NCBI GenBank assembly: GCA_963920665.1
Contig: OY987265.1
Coordinates: 22,945,001 to 23,009,000, forward strand
Origin: Straminergon stramineum
Lineage: Eukaryota > Streptophyta > Bryopsida > Hypnales > Calliergonaceae
Reading direction: 5' to 3'
Length of the DNA: 64,000 bases
Shown here: piece after piece, positions 1-10,860 of the stretch
How the letters are laid out: every line of letters starts with the position of its first letter
Numbering within the stretch: the first letter of the stretch is position 1
Notes under the pieces: generated by a model
Database searches by the model: none
Seen by the model: only the letters and a program-made list of their open reading frames with translations
What the model was told of the DNA's origin: nothing
Made by a program: the position numbers and the translations under genes

Positions 1-57
1 CGAAAAGAAGATGGCGAAAGCAGCGAGCAACAGAATGCCCAAGTCTCGTTTCCTCAT
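1..57 (-). CDS. N-terminal exon of a membrane-anchored protein, cut by window edge
   Basis: An ATG at 57-55 opens a minus-strand frame that stays open to the window edge. It encodes 19 residues: a short basic head (MRKRD) followed by a strongly hydrophobic run (LGILLLAAFAIFF). This is what a signal peptide or type II signal anchor looks like, so the product probably enters the secretory pathway. From memory, this N-terminus resembles plant FG-GAP/beta-propeller membrane proteins of the Arabidopsis At3g51050 type. That identification rests on 19 residues only and is tentative. The 5' side faces ERV1 across about 1.5 kb, so the two genes are divergent. Confidence 0.4.
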   Translation of the reverse strand, partial: MRKRDLGILLLAAFAIFFS

Positions 58-457
58 GGCGATCACAATAGCACTCTCCCCCTTGATTCCATCAATCTTT
101 CTACTTCATCGATCAAGGAAAAAAATTCACGACGTGAGCTAGGAATGCCTCAACCCTATTTCCTCCGATCCGAGGCTCCAAGGCTGAAATTTTAACCAAA
201 AACTCGATAAGGAGGCTTGAAACGCGAGAATTCGGGCACTGATTCCCACTTGACGAAGTCAGTCCAGACAGTAGCAGAGATTCCGAAAAATGTCTTCGGA
301 TACGGATCTGCGAGACGAGGTCTAGGACTCTTGGGGTTCATGAATTCAAGTTACTCACCGAGCTTTCTTCGAGCGCGGGTTCGGAGACTGTCTCTTACGA
401 CCGTGGTTGCCTTGATTGGTTGACACTTATCACCGCGCTTAAAATTTACCTATAAGA
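58..457. other. Intergenic, upstream of the left-edge gene
   Basis: About 400 bp with higher GC than the interior intergenic DNA. It probably contains the 5' UTR and promoter of the minus-strand gene. The open frame of 68 codons on the plus strand at 217-423 has no recognisable domain and I do not call it a gene. Confidence 0.4.
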
Positions 458-859
458 TAGACCAGCCCATTTCCGCCAGCTTCCTATAACTGCCATCCTA
501 CTCTTAGCCCCATCTCCATGATAAAACTCACCCCAATCCATTCACTATTATGACAATTTCAGTGCTTTAATTTCAACTTGGGTAATGTGTCTGCCTTTGA
601 TTGGTAGATACTCCGATGTTAAGTAAATGTAATGGCAGTTATAGGTTTAAGATAGGACATTTATGACTCTAATCTGGTGGCGATTTTATAATTTAGGATA
701 GACCACTTAAAAAATTCATAGAAATTACAATTTTTATCGAGAAATTATAATTTCACTTGATTTGTGAAACATGCGCACACCTCTGAAAAATATTTGCCCC
801 TCCTAGCGTTGGTCCTAATATATTCAGATTGTGAATCAGGGTGGTAATAGGTTGGTCTA
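458..859. mobile_element. About 400-bp inverted-repeat element (MITE), copy 1
   Basis: The left end reads TAGACCAGCCCATTTCC. The right end (843-859), reverse-complemented, reads TAGACCAACCTATTACC, so the two 17-nt ends match at 14 positions. The outer TA may be the target duplication, which would make the ends start with GACCA. No coding capacity. A second full-length copy lies in the opposite orientation at 44991-45402, and a truncated one at about 20037-20217. Three diverged copies in one window mark it as a dispersed non-autonomous DNA element. Confidence 0.7.
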
Positions 860-1529
860 CCTAATACAACCCCTAATCACTTTTTGAGATTATTTATTGG
901 AACTGCAGGCTCGGTCACAGGGAGAGGAGAAGAGGGGCACGGTCGTGGGTGCTCTTGAGGGACGAGAGCAGGCGGGTTTTTTCTGGAATTGAAACTCAAT
1001 CAATTCAATTCCAATAACATAGAACCAGAGCATGTGGACACAGTTGCTAAATGAGCCAATGATCTCGCACACTGGCTTCTGAGCTTCCAATCCAGAAATT
1101 TTTCCATCGCAATTCCAGCTCATCAATCAAACGCTTGTTTTTTTCTCACAATTCCCTGCACCCACACAAGGCCTCGAGAGTTTGGTGACAATGGTGAGGG
1201 TTTTAGTTGAGGATTTCGGGAAATTTGCTTACGATTACTTCTGACTTATCGCCGTGGGGAAATTGAGCTTCGCAGTCTTGTAGGTTTTGGTCGTTTCTTT
1301 TGAATTTTTTTGTGCCATGCTGCTTGGTGCCATGTCGTGTTTTTTGCGTTGTAATTGGAATTGAGGAGAGGCGTTTGTTATCACAGAATTGAATGTTTGC
1401 ACATAAATTGGAGTACTGGACATCGAGCGAGGAGCATTTCTCTTTGAATTGGGCGGTTTTGGTGTCTGGGTTTAGAAGGCAATCTGGGTGAGGTGTGATT
1501 GGTTTCGACTCTTTCCTTTGGGAGGAGCA
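860..1529. other. Intergenic region upstream of ERV1
   Basis: About 670 bp between the element at 458-859 and the ERV1 start codon, presumably promoter and 5' UTR. No further gene or clear element seen. Short open frames here lack codon structure or similarity. Confidence 0.4.
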
Positions 1530-4354
1530 ATGGCACCCGAGTCCAAGCTCGACTCAGTTTCTGATGTCGGAAGGAATGAAAATCGCAAGGGCTTCCAAGT
1601 GGATGGAATTCACTCGGAGTTACCAAACCCTAAAGGTGAAGGGTTACAGAAGTTCATGCCCCGCGAGCACATCGTAGGAATGCTCAGTGCGGTGGAGAAC
1701 GGGGTGAAAAATAGGCAAAGAGCCTGGGATGGACTGCTGCAGCAAGGCAACGATTTCTGCAGCAGATTTCAGTTGCCAAATGTTTTGGGAGGGAAAGGAC
1801 GTCGAGCATTGCAAGCGGAAGAAGAGCCAAGGGAGCCTGGGAGAGTCGCTGTTTTGCCCACCAGGTAATGTAGAGTCTCCATTTACCGTTCAGTAAGGGA
1901 GAGGCTCTATTCACAACATCATTGCTGTAGCATTTGAACCTTTTCCTACAACAATCTAGAAGTTTTCATCATCTTAAATTTCCACATTTATTTTGTGTCA
2001 AGCTGAAAATCAATTGTAAAAACTACATGTCAATAGATTAAGTTTTTACATACTTAGCACGAATCAAAGCTCACATGTATGGTCAATGGAGTCTCACCTG
2101 TATCATATTGTTAATGGAGACTCTACCTTATAGCACTAATTCTGCCTGTCTTTGTCTTTGTTTGTTTTCTCCTTGCTGTGTTGAAATGGATACGTTGAAT
2201 AAGTGACTTTCTCTACTGGTTTGTGAGACTCTCTGATCCACTCCTGTCAGCTGTGCTTACTAAGAATGATTTATTATGGACTAGGTGATGACATTCAATG
2301 ACATGGTCATCACGAATAACATTTTTAACTTACAAACAAAATCAGACCTTTCCAAGAAGAATTGGTACCTAATTTGCAAATCCGACTGTAAGATCTTAAA
2401 ATTGTGTTGTGCTTGTTCTCTTCTCTAATTTTCAGCTTTTGATTCTAAGTGTGCTAAAACATCATTAAAACAGTCACAGTTTTAGACTTCAATGTTGCAC
2501 TTTGACGTTCAGAGTTTCTTTGTGCATGTGAATCTCACCTTGAGGATTTGTCTTGTAAATCGGATTTTCTACGGCGTGATAGCATTATGGGTTCTAATCC
2601 TCTTCCTCTCAACCATTGAGACTCTGCTACACCAGCTTCAAAATCGTGCATTGGCATTGTACGTCAGTAATATTAATTTCCACGTTTGATGTTCTTAGCT
2701 GTTGGGTGAGTCGGTCACGAGAGGCTGAAAGAAATTGCATTTATGTTGTTTGGGGTATTTGTCTGACTCTTAATTTAAACAAATCTATGTGCAGCACGTC
2801 AACACCTCAAGGCGCCACCACCGCAAGGGCAGAGAGTGGTAGTAAAGAGATGCAGCCGACGGAGACACATTTTAGATATGCGGAGGAATTTTGGGTTCCA
2901 GAGGTAATTTTCAGATATTTTGTGACCTTCACTCCATTACCTCTGACTGAAAGAAATACGGAAGTCAATGTATATTCAGATTTGTCTCTGACCTCAGTTT
3001 TTCATGCTATTGAAGAATATCAGAACTCGAGTGCTGCATTTAATTCTCATTGAGGTGGCTGTACTTCTGATGTGCTTATCAATGGATTAAGGCTTAAGTC
3101 AGTAACTTGAGGATTAGTGGTCTCGGGCGCACATATAGGTTGTTTGAAGTGTTTTCAATGGTATGGATGGTTCGCAGGCAAACTCCGGTGGAGCCGTATC
3201 AAAAGAAGACCTAGGACGAGCAACATGGACATTTCTGCATACATTGGCAGCTCAGGTGCATCACATTCTCTTCATATCATGATGGTGCTTTTGTTATATA
3301 TGAATTCGATCAATCAGATTTTGAATATTTTTTTCTGAGTTTCCTCTTTAATTTTTCTGTTTGCAACTATTTACGTATATCTGCAATCAAATTTGAAAGT
3401 GGTATACCAGCTGATAAATATGATTGATTGCATGCAATCTGCTCTAACAACTACTTATTCGGATGAACAGTATCCTGATAAGCCCACTAGGCAGCAGGAG
3501 CGCGATATCAAAGAGCTGGTGTATTTTCTACCCTCTTTCTAATCGAATGCATGCCAACTATTTTTCTATTGCATATCCGTAGGGTTCACTGACTTGTTCT
3601 GTTTTTTATGTATTTCTGAAGCATACACGAGCTTGGAATTCACTTTATTGCTGAATCATGTGGGGGTTTATTTTCAGATGTCAATAATGACGAGGCTGTA
3701 CCCTTGCAAGACGTGTGCTGAGCATTTGAAGGAAGTATTAAAGTATGTGAACTTCTGTTGCACTTCTTTCTGTCTACCAACCGTTTTGTGTGATTTCCTC
3801 TCCTTAATTCATTACTTCGTGAGATCTTTCGGATAAGATGCGCCAAGCCTCTATTAACCATTTGCCGCTTTTCTTGACAATTTTCCATACCTTTGATTTG
3901 GTTGGATATCAGAGCTTACCCGGTTAAATCGGGTTCGGGAGTTGAGGTAGCACAATGGATGTGCCAAGTACACAATGTTGTGAACAGGAGGTAAGTATTT
4001 TTCCCATTAACCTGAATAATTGTATGCATGGTCCCTGAGGCTCCACTGAAACTATTGCAATGCAGCTTTTTATTTTATCGTCTCAGTTTCTTCATTTTGA
4101 GTGTTCTGTTCTCTAAAATAGTATCTAGAAATTTTTGTTGGTTGTGTTTCTTTTAGTCCCACTGGTAACTTTATTATGCAGAAACTTGCCATCCTTGCCA
4201 ATCATTTTAGTGCTATTTTTGATCTGGACTGTACCCTCTATGTACCAGTTTGGGGAAACCACAGTTTCCGTGCCAGCGGGTGGATGCGAGATGGGGAGAA
4301 CTCCACTGCGATGAAGGTGCATGCGATCTTGAAGGACGTCTACTTTACAAATAG
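1530..4354 (+). CDS. ERV1: FAD-linked sulfhydryl oxidase ERV1/ALR family
   Basis: Catalyses disulfide formation in the mitochondrial intermembrane space. In the Mia40-Erv1 relay it reoxidises Mia40 and passes electrons to cytochrome c or oxygen. Seven exons: 1530-1864, 2795-2903, 3178-3255, 3471-3518, 3678-3742, 3913-3990, 4249-4354 (819 nt, 272 aa, all introns GT-AG). The ERV/ALR core starts near residue 156 with GRATWTFLHTLAAQ. The redox pair is C200-x-x-C203 in YPCKTC. The FAD-site segment CQVHNVVN follows, with C229 and C246 as the usual structural pair. The C-terminal CX4C (C258/C263, in HCDEGACDLEG) is the plant-type shuttle pair, unlike the N-terminal CxxC shuttle of yeast and animals. 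The first in-frame ATG is at 1530; the open frame upstream of it has no ATG. The roughly 150-residue N-terminal part is longer than I recall for Arabidopsis (191 aa total) and is low complexity. Confidence 0.95.
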
Positions 4355-5481
4355 CTCTTGTAATAGAAAATCACGATTGCTAGACATCTGTATCAAATGT
4401 ATATCCTTCTGAACATAAGAAAGTCCCAAAATGTGATAGAATCGTCTCCGAGGCCAGTTGAGACTTCATCCAGACCCGGTGCCCAAATTGCACGTGATTA
4501 TATGGAATTTTGCAATGTTACGATGATATGTTGTTGCATGGGAAATGACACTAACCCCTGAAATCCAGGATTCACTGTTGAAAATGATTAAACCAAATTC
4601 ATTGATCATGCTACTCGAGGAGGATTGAGCAAATTTAAGCATGAGATTGAAAACTCAAATCAATGAAGCTATATTGTGTATCAAACTTTGTTGCATTTGT
4701 TTGCATTCAAGCTTGTGCTTTTGGTCATGAGATGGATTAAAAAAACTTTTTAGTACCTTAGGAGGGCATTGAAATTGAATGCTCATTTGAATTTGCAAAG
4801 TTGCAACTAATTTAATTAGATATATTTCACTTTCAAAGTTAGATGAAATAATGGTCAACTTCAAACCTCCTTATCTCTTGTTGAATTTCTCTAATGTTTG
4901 AATTGATTAAAATTTTGAATTTGTAGGGGGTTCAATTAAGTAGTCTATATAGGTCGGATGAATTCTATGGATTATTATAAAAACTTACTTATAGTAGATC
5001 AAAGGAAAAACACATCATGAAAAGTAGAATTGGACTTACTAGATGTATCTAGTGTGAGCTTTGGATTGGGTAAATTCTTAGCTTCCTAAGGTTTGATGAA
5101 AGACGAGGATGTGAGATTACAGAATGGGACACAAAGTGTTGCCAATCTGTGATCCCCCCAAGAGTACCATTGGTGGAAAAATTTGCATCAAGCTCATTAA
5201 GAACTTAACAGATACCTCTAAATAGTTACATCCACAAGAGTTTAGTGAAGAATTTTGAATCTCATGCTCATACTATATTTGCAATATGTAACGGATATCT
5301 CATTCACCTCACTGTGGCGAATAGGATTCAAAAAACTCATTCACCGAGCAAAAGATGCAGAAACCTCTGCATCAAAAATCAATCAACAAATACAAAATCT
5401 CTGCAATAGAATTTTCGTTTGTTTCAAAATATTAAATAAAAAGTTACAACATTCCATGTCATTTCTTTAGCTACAAGACTA
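4355..5481. other. Convergent intergenic region, ERV1 and pseudouridine synthase
   Basis: Holds the two 3' UTRs and AT-rich sequence. I see no gene, RNA or clear transposon here. Confidence 0.4.
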
Positions 5482-8400
5482 TCAAATCATAGGAAAACCA
5501 TCAAGAGGTTTCACGTTCCAACTAACCACCATATGAGGAGGCAACGGAGCAACAATGACTAAAGATTCTTCTAACCGACTTCCAGAAATTGTGTTTCCTA
5601 AGGGCCGCTCTCCAGGTTGTCGCTTAAACGCTAGTGCAACGTCTGGAAGAGATAACTGCCGGCAGTGCAAGTGTAAATTGGGCCTACTTGACCAGACATG
5701 ACCACTTTCCTTTGATTTGCTCTCTGAATGCCCATCTGGAGGCCACACCCGCAGAGCTCGCCAGCCATACTTATAGTCTCCCACAATCGGCATCCCCAGT
5801 ACTTCAGCACAGTGGACACGAATCTGTACACAATTAAAGCCTTTTCTTCCTTAGTCCCGAACAAGAAAGCAAGCAGCAATACAATAAGAGACTTTGTCCA
5901 TGCAAAGTTAGAGAAACAAATTCAAATTTCCTCACATTTACTGTAGCTTTTGTCAATCCGAGAGGCCAATAAAGCCTCTATTGTTGTGAATGTTAAGGAG
6001 GGAGAATACGAAGCCTACTTCAACCAGTTCAGCTCTCACTTCAGTCCAGAAAGCAAAAGAGTTAAAAAAGGATGTTGCTGACCTGGTGCTTGCGGCCAGT
6101 CAGAGGACGAAGCTCCAGCCATGAACAGCCTGCATGATCAGAAGTATCGAGTTTTGTCATGACATGGCTAATTAGAATATAGGAAAATGCATTGGCTGGG
6201 TATTTATTCGGTGTATGCTTGTTATACGATGGTGGTTCCCAGCGGCATTATTTGGTGCCTATTAGGTTGATTATTCATTGACCTAACAATGTTGATGTTA
6301 CTATTTGAGTCCTTTTTCTGAGTTCTTTTATAGAATCTCTTCCAAGTTGTTTTATTTTTTCATCACAAATGTATGGTTCCATACATGGGGGCACTCAAGC
6401 TACTTCTAGGCCAGCACCCGGCTCGTGTCAAGCAGAATCAGTGAGATTAGGAAAGTCACCAACAATTCTCACAAAGAGAAGGGCGGATAAGTTCTGTTCC
6501 AACTCACCGAGTACAGAGGATCCCAAAACCTTGTAATCTGTAATGGCTTCCTGGGCGTTTGGATGACTTTCGTGAACTACCCGCATCTTGTCAAGTTTTC
6601 CGCTGTCCGTGACTACCTAAATATTTGAACAAAGAAAGGTGTTCATGCAGAGCCAGAATTCAGTGCTACCGAAACATGAAAAGAAGAGTCGGAAGCAATT
6701 GTAGACCTCTACATTCATCATAGACATTAGCAACACCGAACTCCGAAGACAGATGAAAGTTGAACAATGACCCTCAACAGTGCACATTAAACCTTTGCAA
6801 GTGGAGCTGATATTCGACCTTCCTTTGCCTCAGGAACTCCAATCACCAAGGCCCAATAACAGCGCTCCATAGTGCTTACTTTGCCCTGCACCATCACACA
6901 TCCATATCCCACGTGATATTATCAATCAGGACTGATTTTCATGAAGACGACACGGGGTAACGGCAATCTCATCAATCCTTGAACTTCATACAATTACGAG
7001 GACAAAGTGTTTAGAACGCTCATTCTATTCAGTGTCATCCATGATTTGAATTAACACCAAATAGCGAGCCATAGAGTAGATTTACTTCTTTCCTTGACTA
7101 GTGTACCTCGGGATCACAATCAAGAAGCTTTTGAGTGAATAATCACTCCATCAACAAGTGTATAAAATGGTTTGTCAAAAAGTGGCGAACATGACATCCA
7201 AAGCTCATCAAATGGGGTTCCAATCTTATCCACCAATATGTACACTAATACATGGAGTTTCAATTAGAATTAAACCCACAAAATAGGGAATCGTGCACTA
7301 AACAGAATAAACGGTGAGTGAAAGGTGCAGTTAAAACAGTAGTTCAATTGTGCAGAAGAAATACCCCAGGAGCTTCAGATAGCTTTGCTGTTTTGTCCCG
7401 GAGCAAAGCCTGAAGGAATACAGTACTTTGGTGGGTCCGTCCAACGACTAGTGCACCGCTGGTTTCTTTATCCAGCCTATGAACCTTCAGTAAACAGAGA
7501 AATGATCAATACGGGACATGAACTAAGAAAAAGACTATGATGGACATTACTAGAAGCCGAAATAGCTGCATAGTTAGGGAAAAGAAATGGAAGCACAAAC
7601 AAATTTGGTTCATTTCATCACATTTCCTTTCCTTCAGACCACCATTGTTGAAATGTTCATAGCAGAATTTACTTCATATCAAAACAACCAGAAACAGTGC
7701 GTTACTTCAATAAATGATTCAATTGCTGAGCATCTTGAGTAATGATCAGCGAACACTAAGGAGGGCACTAAGGACTGCATGACCTGGCATGTTATTCCAC
7801 AAGCAAAAGACAATTGGAGAGTAGTTACCAGCCGAGGCCCTTCCTCGTAGTCATAACAGAGAGCTGCTCCCATCATAGAGTCCAGGCTTCTCACCACCTC
7901 ACTACCACCCTGTTCACATCGACTCCCCCCAGTCTCATTAGACATATACAAATAACTAAAAAATGCACCGTTTCGTGATTGCATTAGATATTCAACATGT
8001 TTGGGCAAACATGAATAATTTAGTTACCTTCCAAAATGATTCATTTCTAGGCCTAAATGAATCTGCCATTTTTGGTCATTTACAAAATTAGAGGTTAAAC
8101 ACTCCCACCATTGCAACAGCACCCACCTGAACAGCCAGGCCGCTTGGCTTGTTGATAACTATTATCTCCTCATCCTGCACACTTTTTTACACAGATCGTG
8201 CAATCAATATATATGCTATTTCTCAATTTCACTAGTAAATCCAGTGCAAATGTTACGATGATCCACAGAATTGAAGATCAGTGAGTATTCTTGAAGATGG
8301 CGTTCAAATGTCAAGTATTTGTTCTTAGTTACACCCTCGGTGTTTGCAGCTGTCGAAATTTTTTTCGCAATTGGTGCTACAAGAGAAGAATCGATCGAAA

Positions 8401-10016
8401 TACAGGCAATTTTTTTGAAAAAAAATTTAATGTCCTTGGAGAGGCATGCCTTGTAAAGAATTAGACTGCGCAGCCACTTCATATCCTGAGCGGTTGTTTT
8501 TTGGGTGTTTGTTGCTGGAATCCTTTCATCTAAAGTTACTGATACAGCTGCAGGTATACATAGCACTGCACCCTCCTCAAGCGTGGCTTTTGCTGAAACC
8601 TGCAAAAGGAAATATTGCATAAAGTTACTTGGCAACGGCTAGGCATGAATTCACCACTTCAGTCAAAATATACAGAAAAAATTCAACAAATACTTCAACT
8701 TGAAAAAAGCATGGGCAACTGAACATTTGCAGCATTTCGTGAAACTATGGGAACCAAAACCCTGATGCATGTATAGCGTCCAGAACTACAATCTGAAAAG
8801 AGAAACACCGAAGGTCGGTGCATAGTGCAAGATGATTACCCTTATAAGTCGTGTGTCTTTAGATGACCCAATGGCGTGACTGGAAATCTCCGCAGGTACC
8901 TGCATTCGAATCTGGTAGACCACAAAGGCAGACCCAGTCATTTCCGATCAAATCGTATATTGACACTTGGAACAGTATACATAGTCGTAACATTCTATAG
9001 TATACAGCTTGCGCCCTTTCCATTGTAGCACAAAAAGAGCCTAAAGCACTAAAATATTGAGGAACCAGCCCACTTTTGAAGCAATATTTTCCATTGCTAA
9101 GCATGTAATCACTATCAAATGAACCCACATACAAATATGTCAATTAAGGAAATAAATGATGATACTGTGAGCTATACCTAGCTTTGCAAACATAACATGA
9201 GCTCAAGATGATGCAACAAAAAGAATATAGACTCCTTTTCTTGGCGCACTGTTCATTTATTTCAAGGGTGTTCAGGTGGCTCCTCAAGTATGTCATGGTA
9301 TTCCATGCAATGAAATAAAGTCTCGTATGTTTCAGAAAAATAATCATCAAGCATTGGCACTTCATAAACTGGTCGTTAATGAGCCTTTCCAGGGATCTAC
9401 TTTCGAAATTGTCCATCTAGATGACATTCAAAATCAGATTTTTGTTGAAGTTCAGCAAATTCTCTGGTAATCTCTATGCAGATTCACTAATTAGGATTGA
9501 GAGTTCAGAATTATGAGAAGCTGATGTCGGACGCTACAACAAGAAAGATGAGGGACTCATTCTGGATGGTAGAGAAACATACTTGTCGCAAGCGGAAGAG
9601 CTTGTTGATCAAACTGTTGGGGACGTTAGGGCAACATTTAGCAACCCAGCGCAGAGCCGTCAACCGCTTCATCCTGTCCTCCCTGCGCATCCCCGATCCT
9701 TCATTATAACCTGCCGAGGAAATTAGAAAATCAGAAAAACAGGAATTGGCAACCCCTAGAAGACCAGAGCCGCAGACCAAAGTCACGATTGCGTACTTTC
9801 AATCGCTTCCAAAGCACGAACCGCTGATTCCAGCGGCACGGGAGGGAGCTCCTTCCACCGATGCCTCGCAGCTTCACCATTCTCGGTTTCAGCAACTTTG
9901 TCTACCTTCTCAACTGACGAAGAAGAATTCCACAAACGTGCATGCTTCAAAGGTGCCCACCCATCACAGGAAAGTCTAATGCAATGCCTTAACGATGCCA
10001 CTCCACGAGTTGCCAT
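5482..10016 (-). CDS. RluA-family RNA pseudouridine synthase, probably mitochondrial
   Basis: Isomerises uridine to pseudouridine in RNA. Ten exons: 10016-9797, 9710-9583, 8599-8450, 8174-8127, 7909-7829, 7484-7365, 6885-6793, 6616-6508, 6129-6083, 5823-5482 (1338 nt, 445 aa). An S4-like segment (RWVAKCCPNVPNSLINKLFR) begins near residue 94. The family motifs follow in order: INKPSGLAVQGG; the catalytic motif VHRLDKETSGALVVGRTH with D214; WLELRPLTGRKHQIRVHC; and LHCRQLSLP near the end. The layout matches plant RNA pseudouridine synthases 3/4. The N-terminus (MATRGVASLRHCIRLS) is basic, hydroxylated and acid-poor, as in a mitochondrial presequence. The third intron, 8449-8175, must use a GC donor (AAG|GCATGC) to keep YK-DEEIIVINKP in frame; all others are GT-AG. 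The gene is divergent from the malonyl-CoA synthetase. The exact RNA target cannot be read from sequence. Confidence 0.93.
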
Positions 10017-10860
10017 TTTACCCTACTGAAACTCTACTTCTGCCAAAAAACATGTTTCGGTACAATTGTCATTCCTGGTCTAAGGTATACAAAACCCTAA
10101 ACTTAAACCCTAAACCCCCTTTGAAACCCCCTTTGAATGAGAGATCGAGGATGGTTTCAAAGTCGTTTTCTAATTGGGATTCTCTAAACCTTTGAAACGA
10201 GAGTATTGCGAAAGCTTCGGTGTCACATCTGCCCGTTCTTGCTGTTGATTGAAGAATGCTCCCGGATCAGAATTGTGTTATTGAATTGAGGACACACTCG
10301 GAGTTTGTTGCTCCGGGTGCGCTCTTCTAAGCAAATTCTTCTGCTGATATCTGCTGCGAGTCGTTCGGGGATCGATCTGTGGTATTTCATTGCCTCTCAG
10401 TACGCCAGAGCTTTCAGATTCCATTTGCGAGGGACTGTAAGCAGGGTGATCTCACACAGTCTGAGGCACTTTTTTTCGAGCAATTTTTTTTATTGCTCCG
10501 ATCGTCTTGTATCCAACTATTTAGAACCTAGTGACTTGATGACTATACTGTTCACGCTCTTATGCTTCAATGACAGAAAGGGTGCCCATCGTATTTCAGA
10601 ATCACTCTCAGTAGACAGAAGAGTGTAGTGATCATTGTGGCCTTGCAGTAGTTGTTCCTCGACTTGAGCCTGTATCTTCATTTAGACTGTTTGCAAGTTG
10701 AATTTCGGAGACGATTTCTTCTTAGGCTGTAAATCTGCCTCGAATCGTGTCTGGAGGAATGAGATTCGCTTTCTTCTAAGAGACGGGCGCATTTTTCTTT
10801 TAGTGGCAGTGAGCCAGGGCTTGGTGCTGAGCTGGGATCAATGCAATCGGCGTCAGGAAG
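10017..10860. promoter_or_regulatory. Shared divergent promoter region, pseudouridine synthase and AAE13
   Basis: About 840 bp lie between the start codons of two divergent genes. It contains a telo-box cluster close to the pseudouridine synthase start (separate entry). The 107-codon open frame at 10305-10628 has no recognisable domain and overlaps the likely 5' UTR of the synthetase gene, so I do not call it. Confidence 0.5.
10091..10118 (+). promoter_or_regulatory. Telo-box pair (AAACCCTAA-type)
   Basis: Two AAACCCTAA units lie four bases apart, about 75 bp upstream of the pseudouridine synthase start codon. In plants this element is common in promoters of translation and ribosome-related genes and binds TRB-type Myb factors. 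That role fits an RNA-modification gene, but function is inferred from position only. Confidence 0.5.

Noticed and set aside
8216..8635. 139-codon minus-strand open frame in the pseudouridine synthase
   Set aside because: Only its first 50 codons (8599-8450) are exon; the rest is readthrough into the GC-AG intron.
10305..10628. 107-codon plus-strand open frame upstream of the synthetase
   Set aside because: No domain, overlaps the likely promoter and 5' UTR, and codon pattern looks random.
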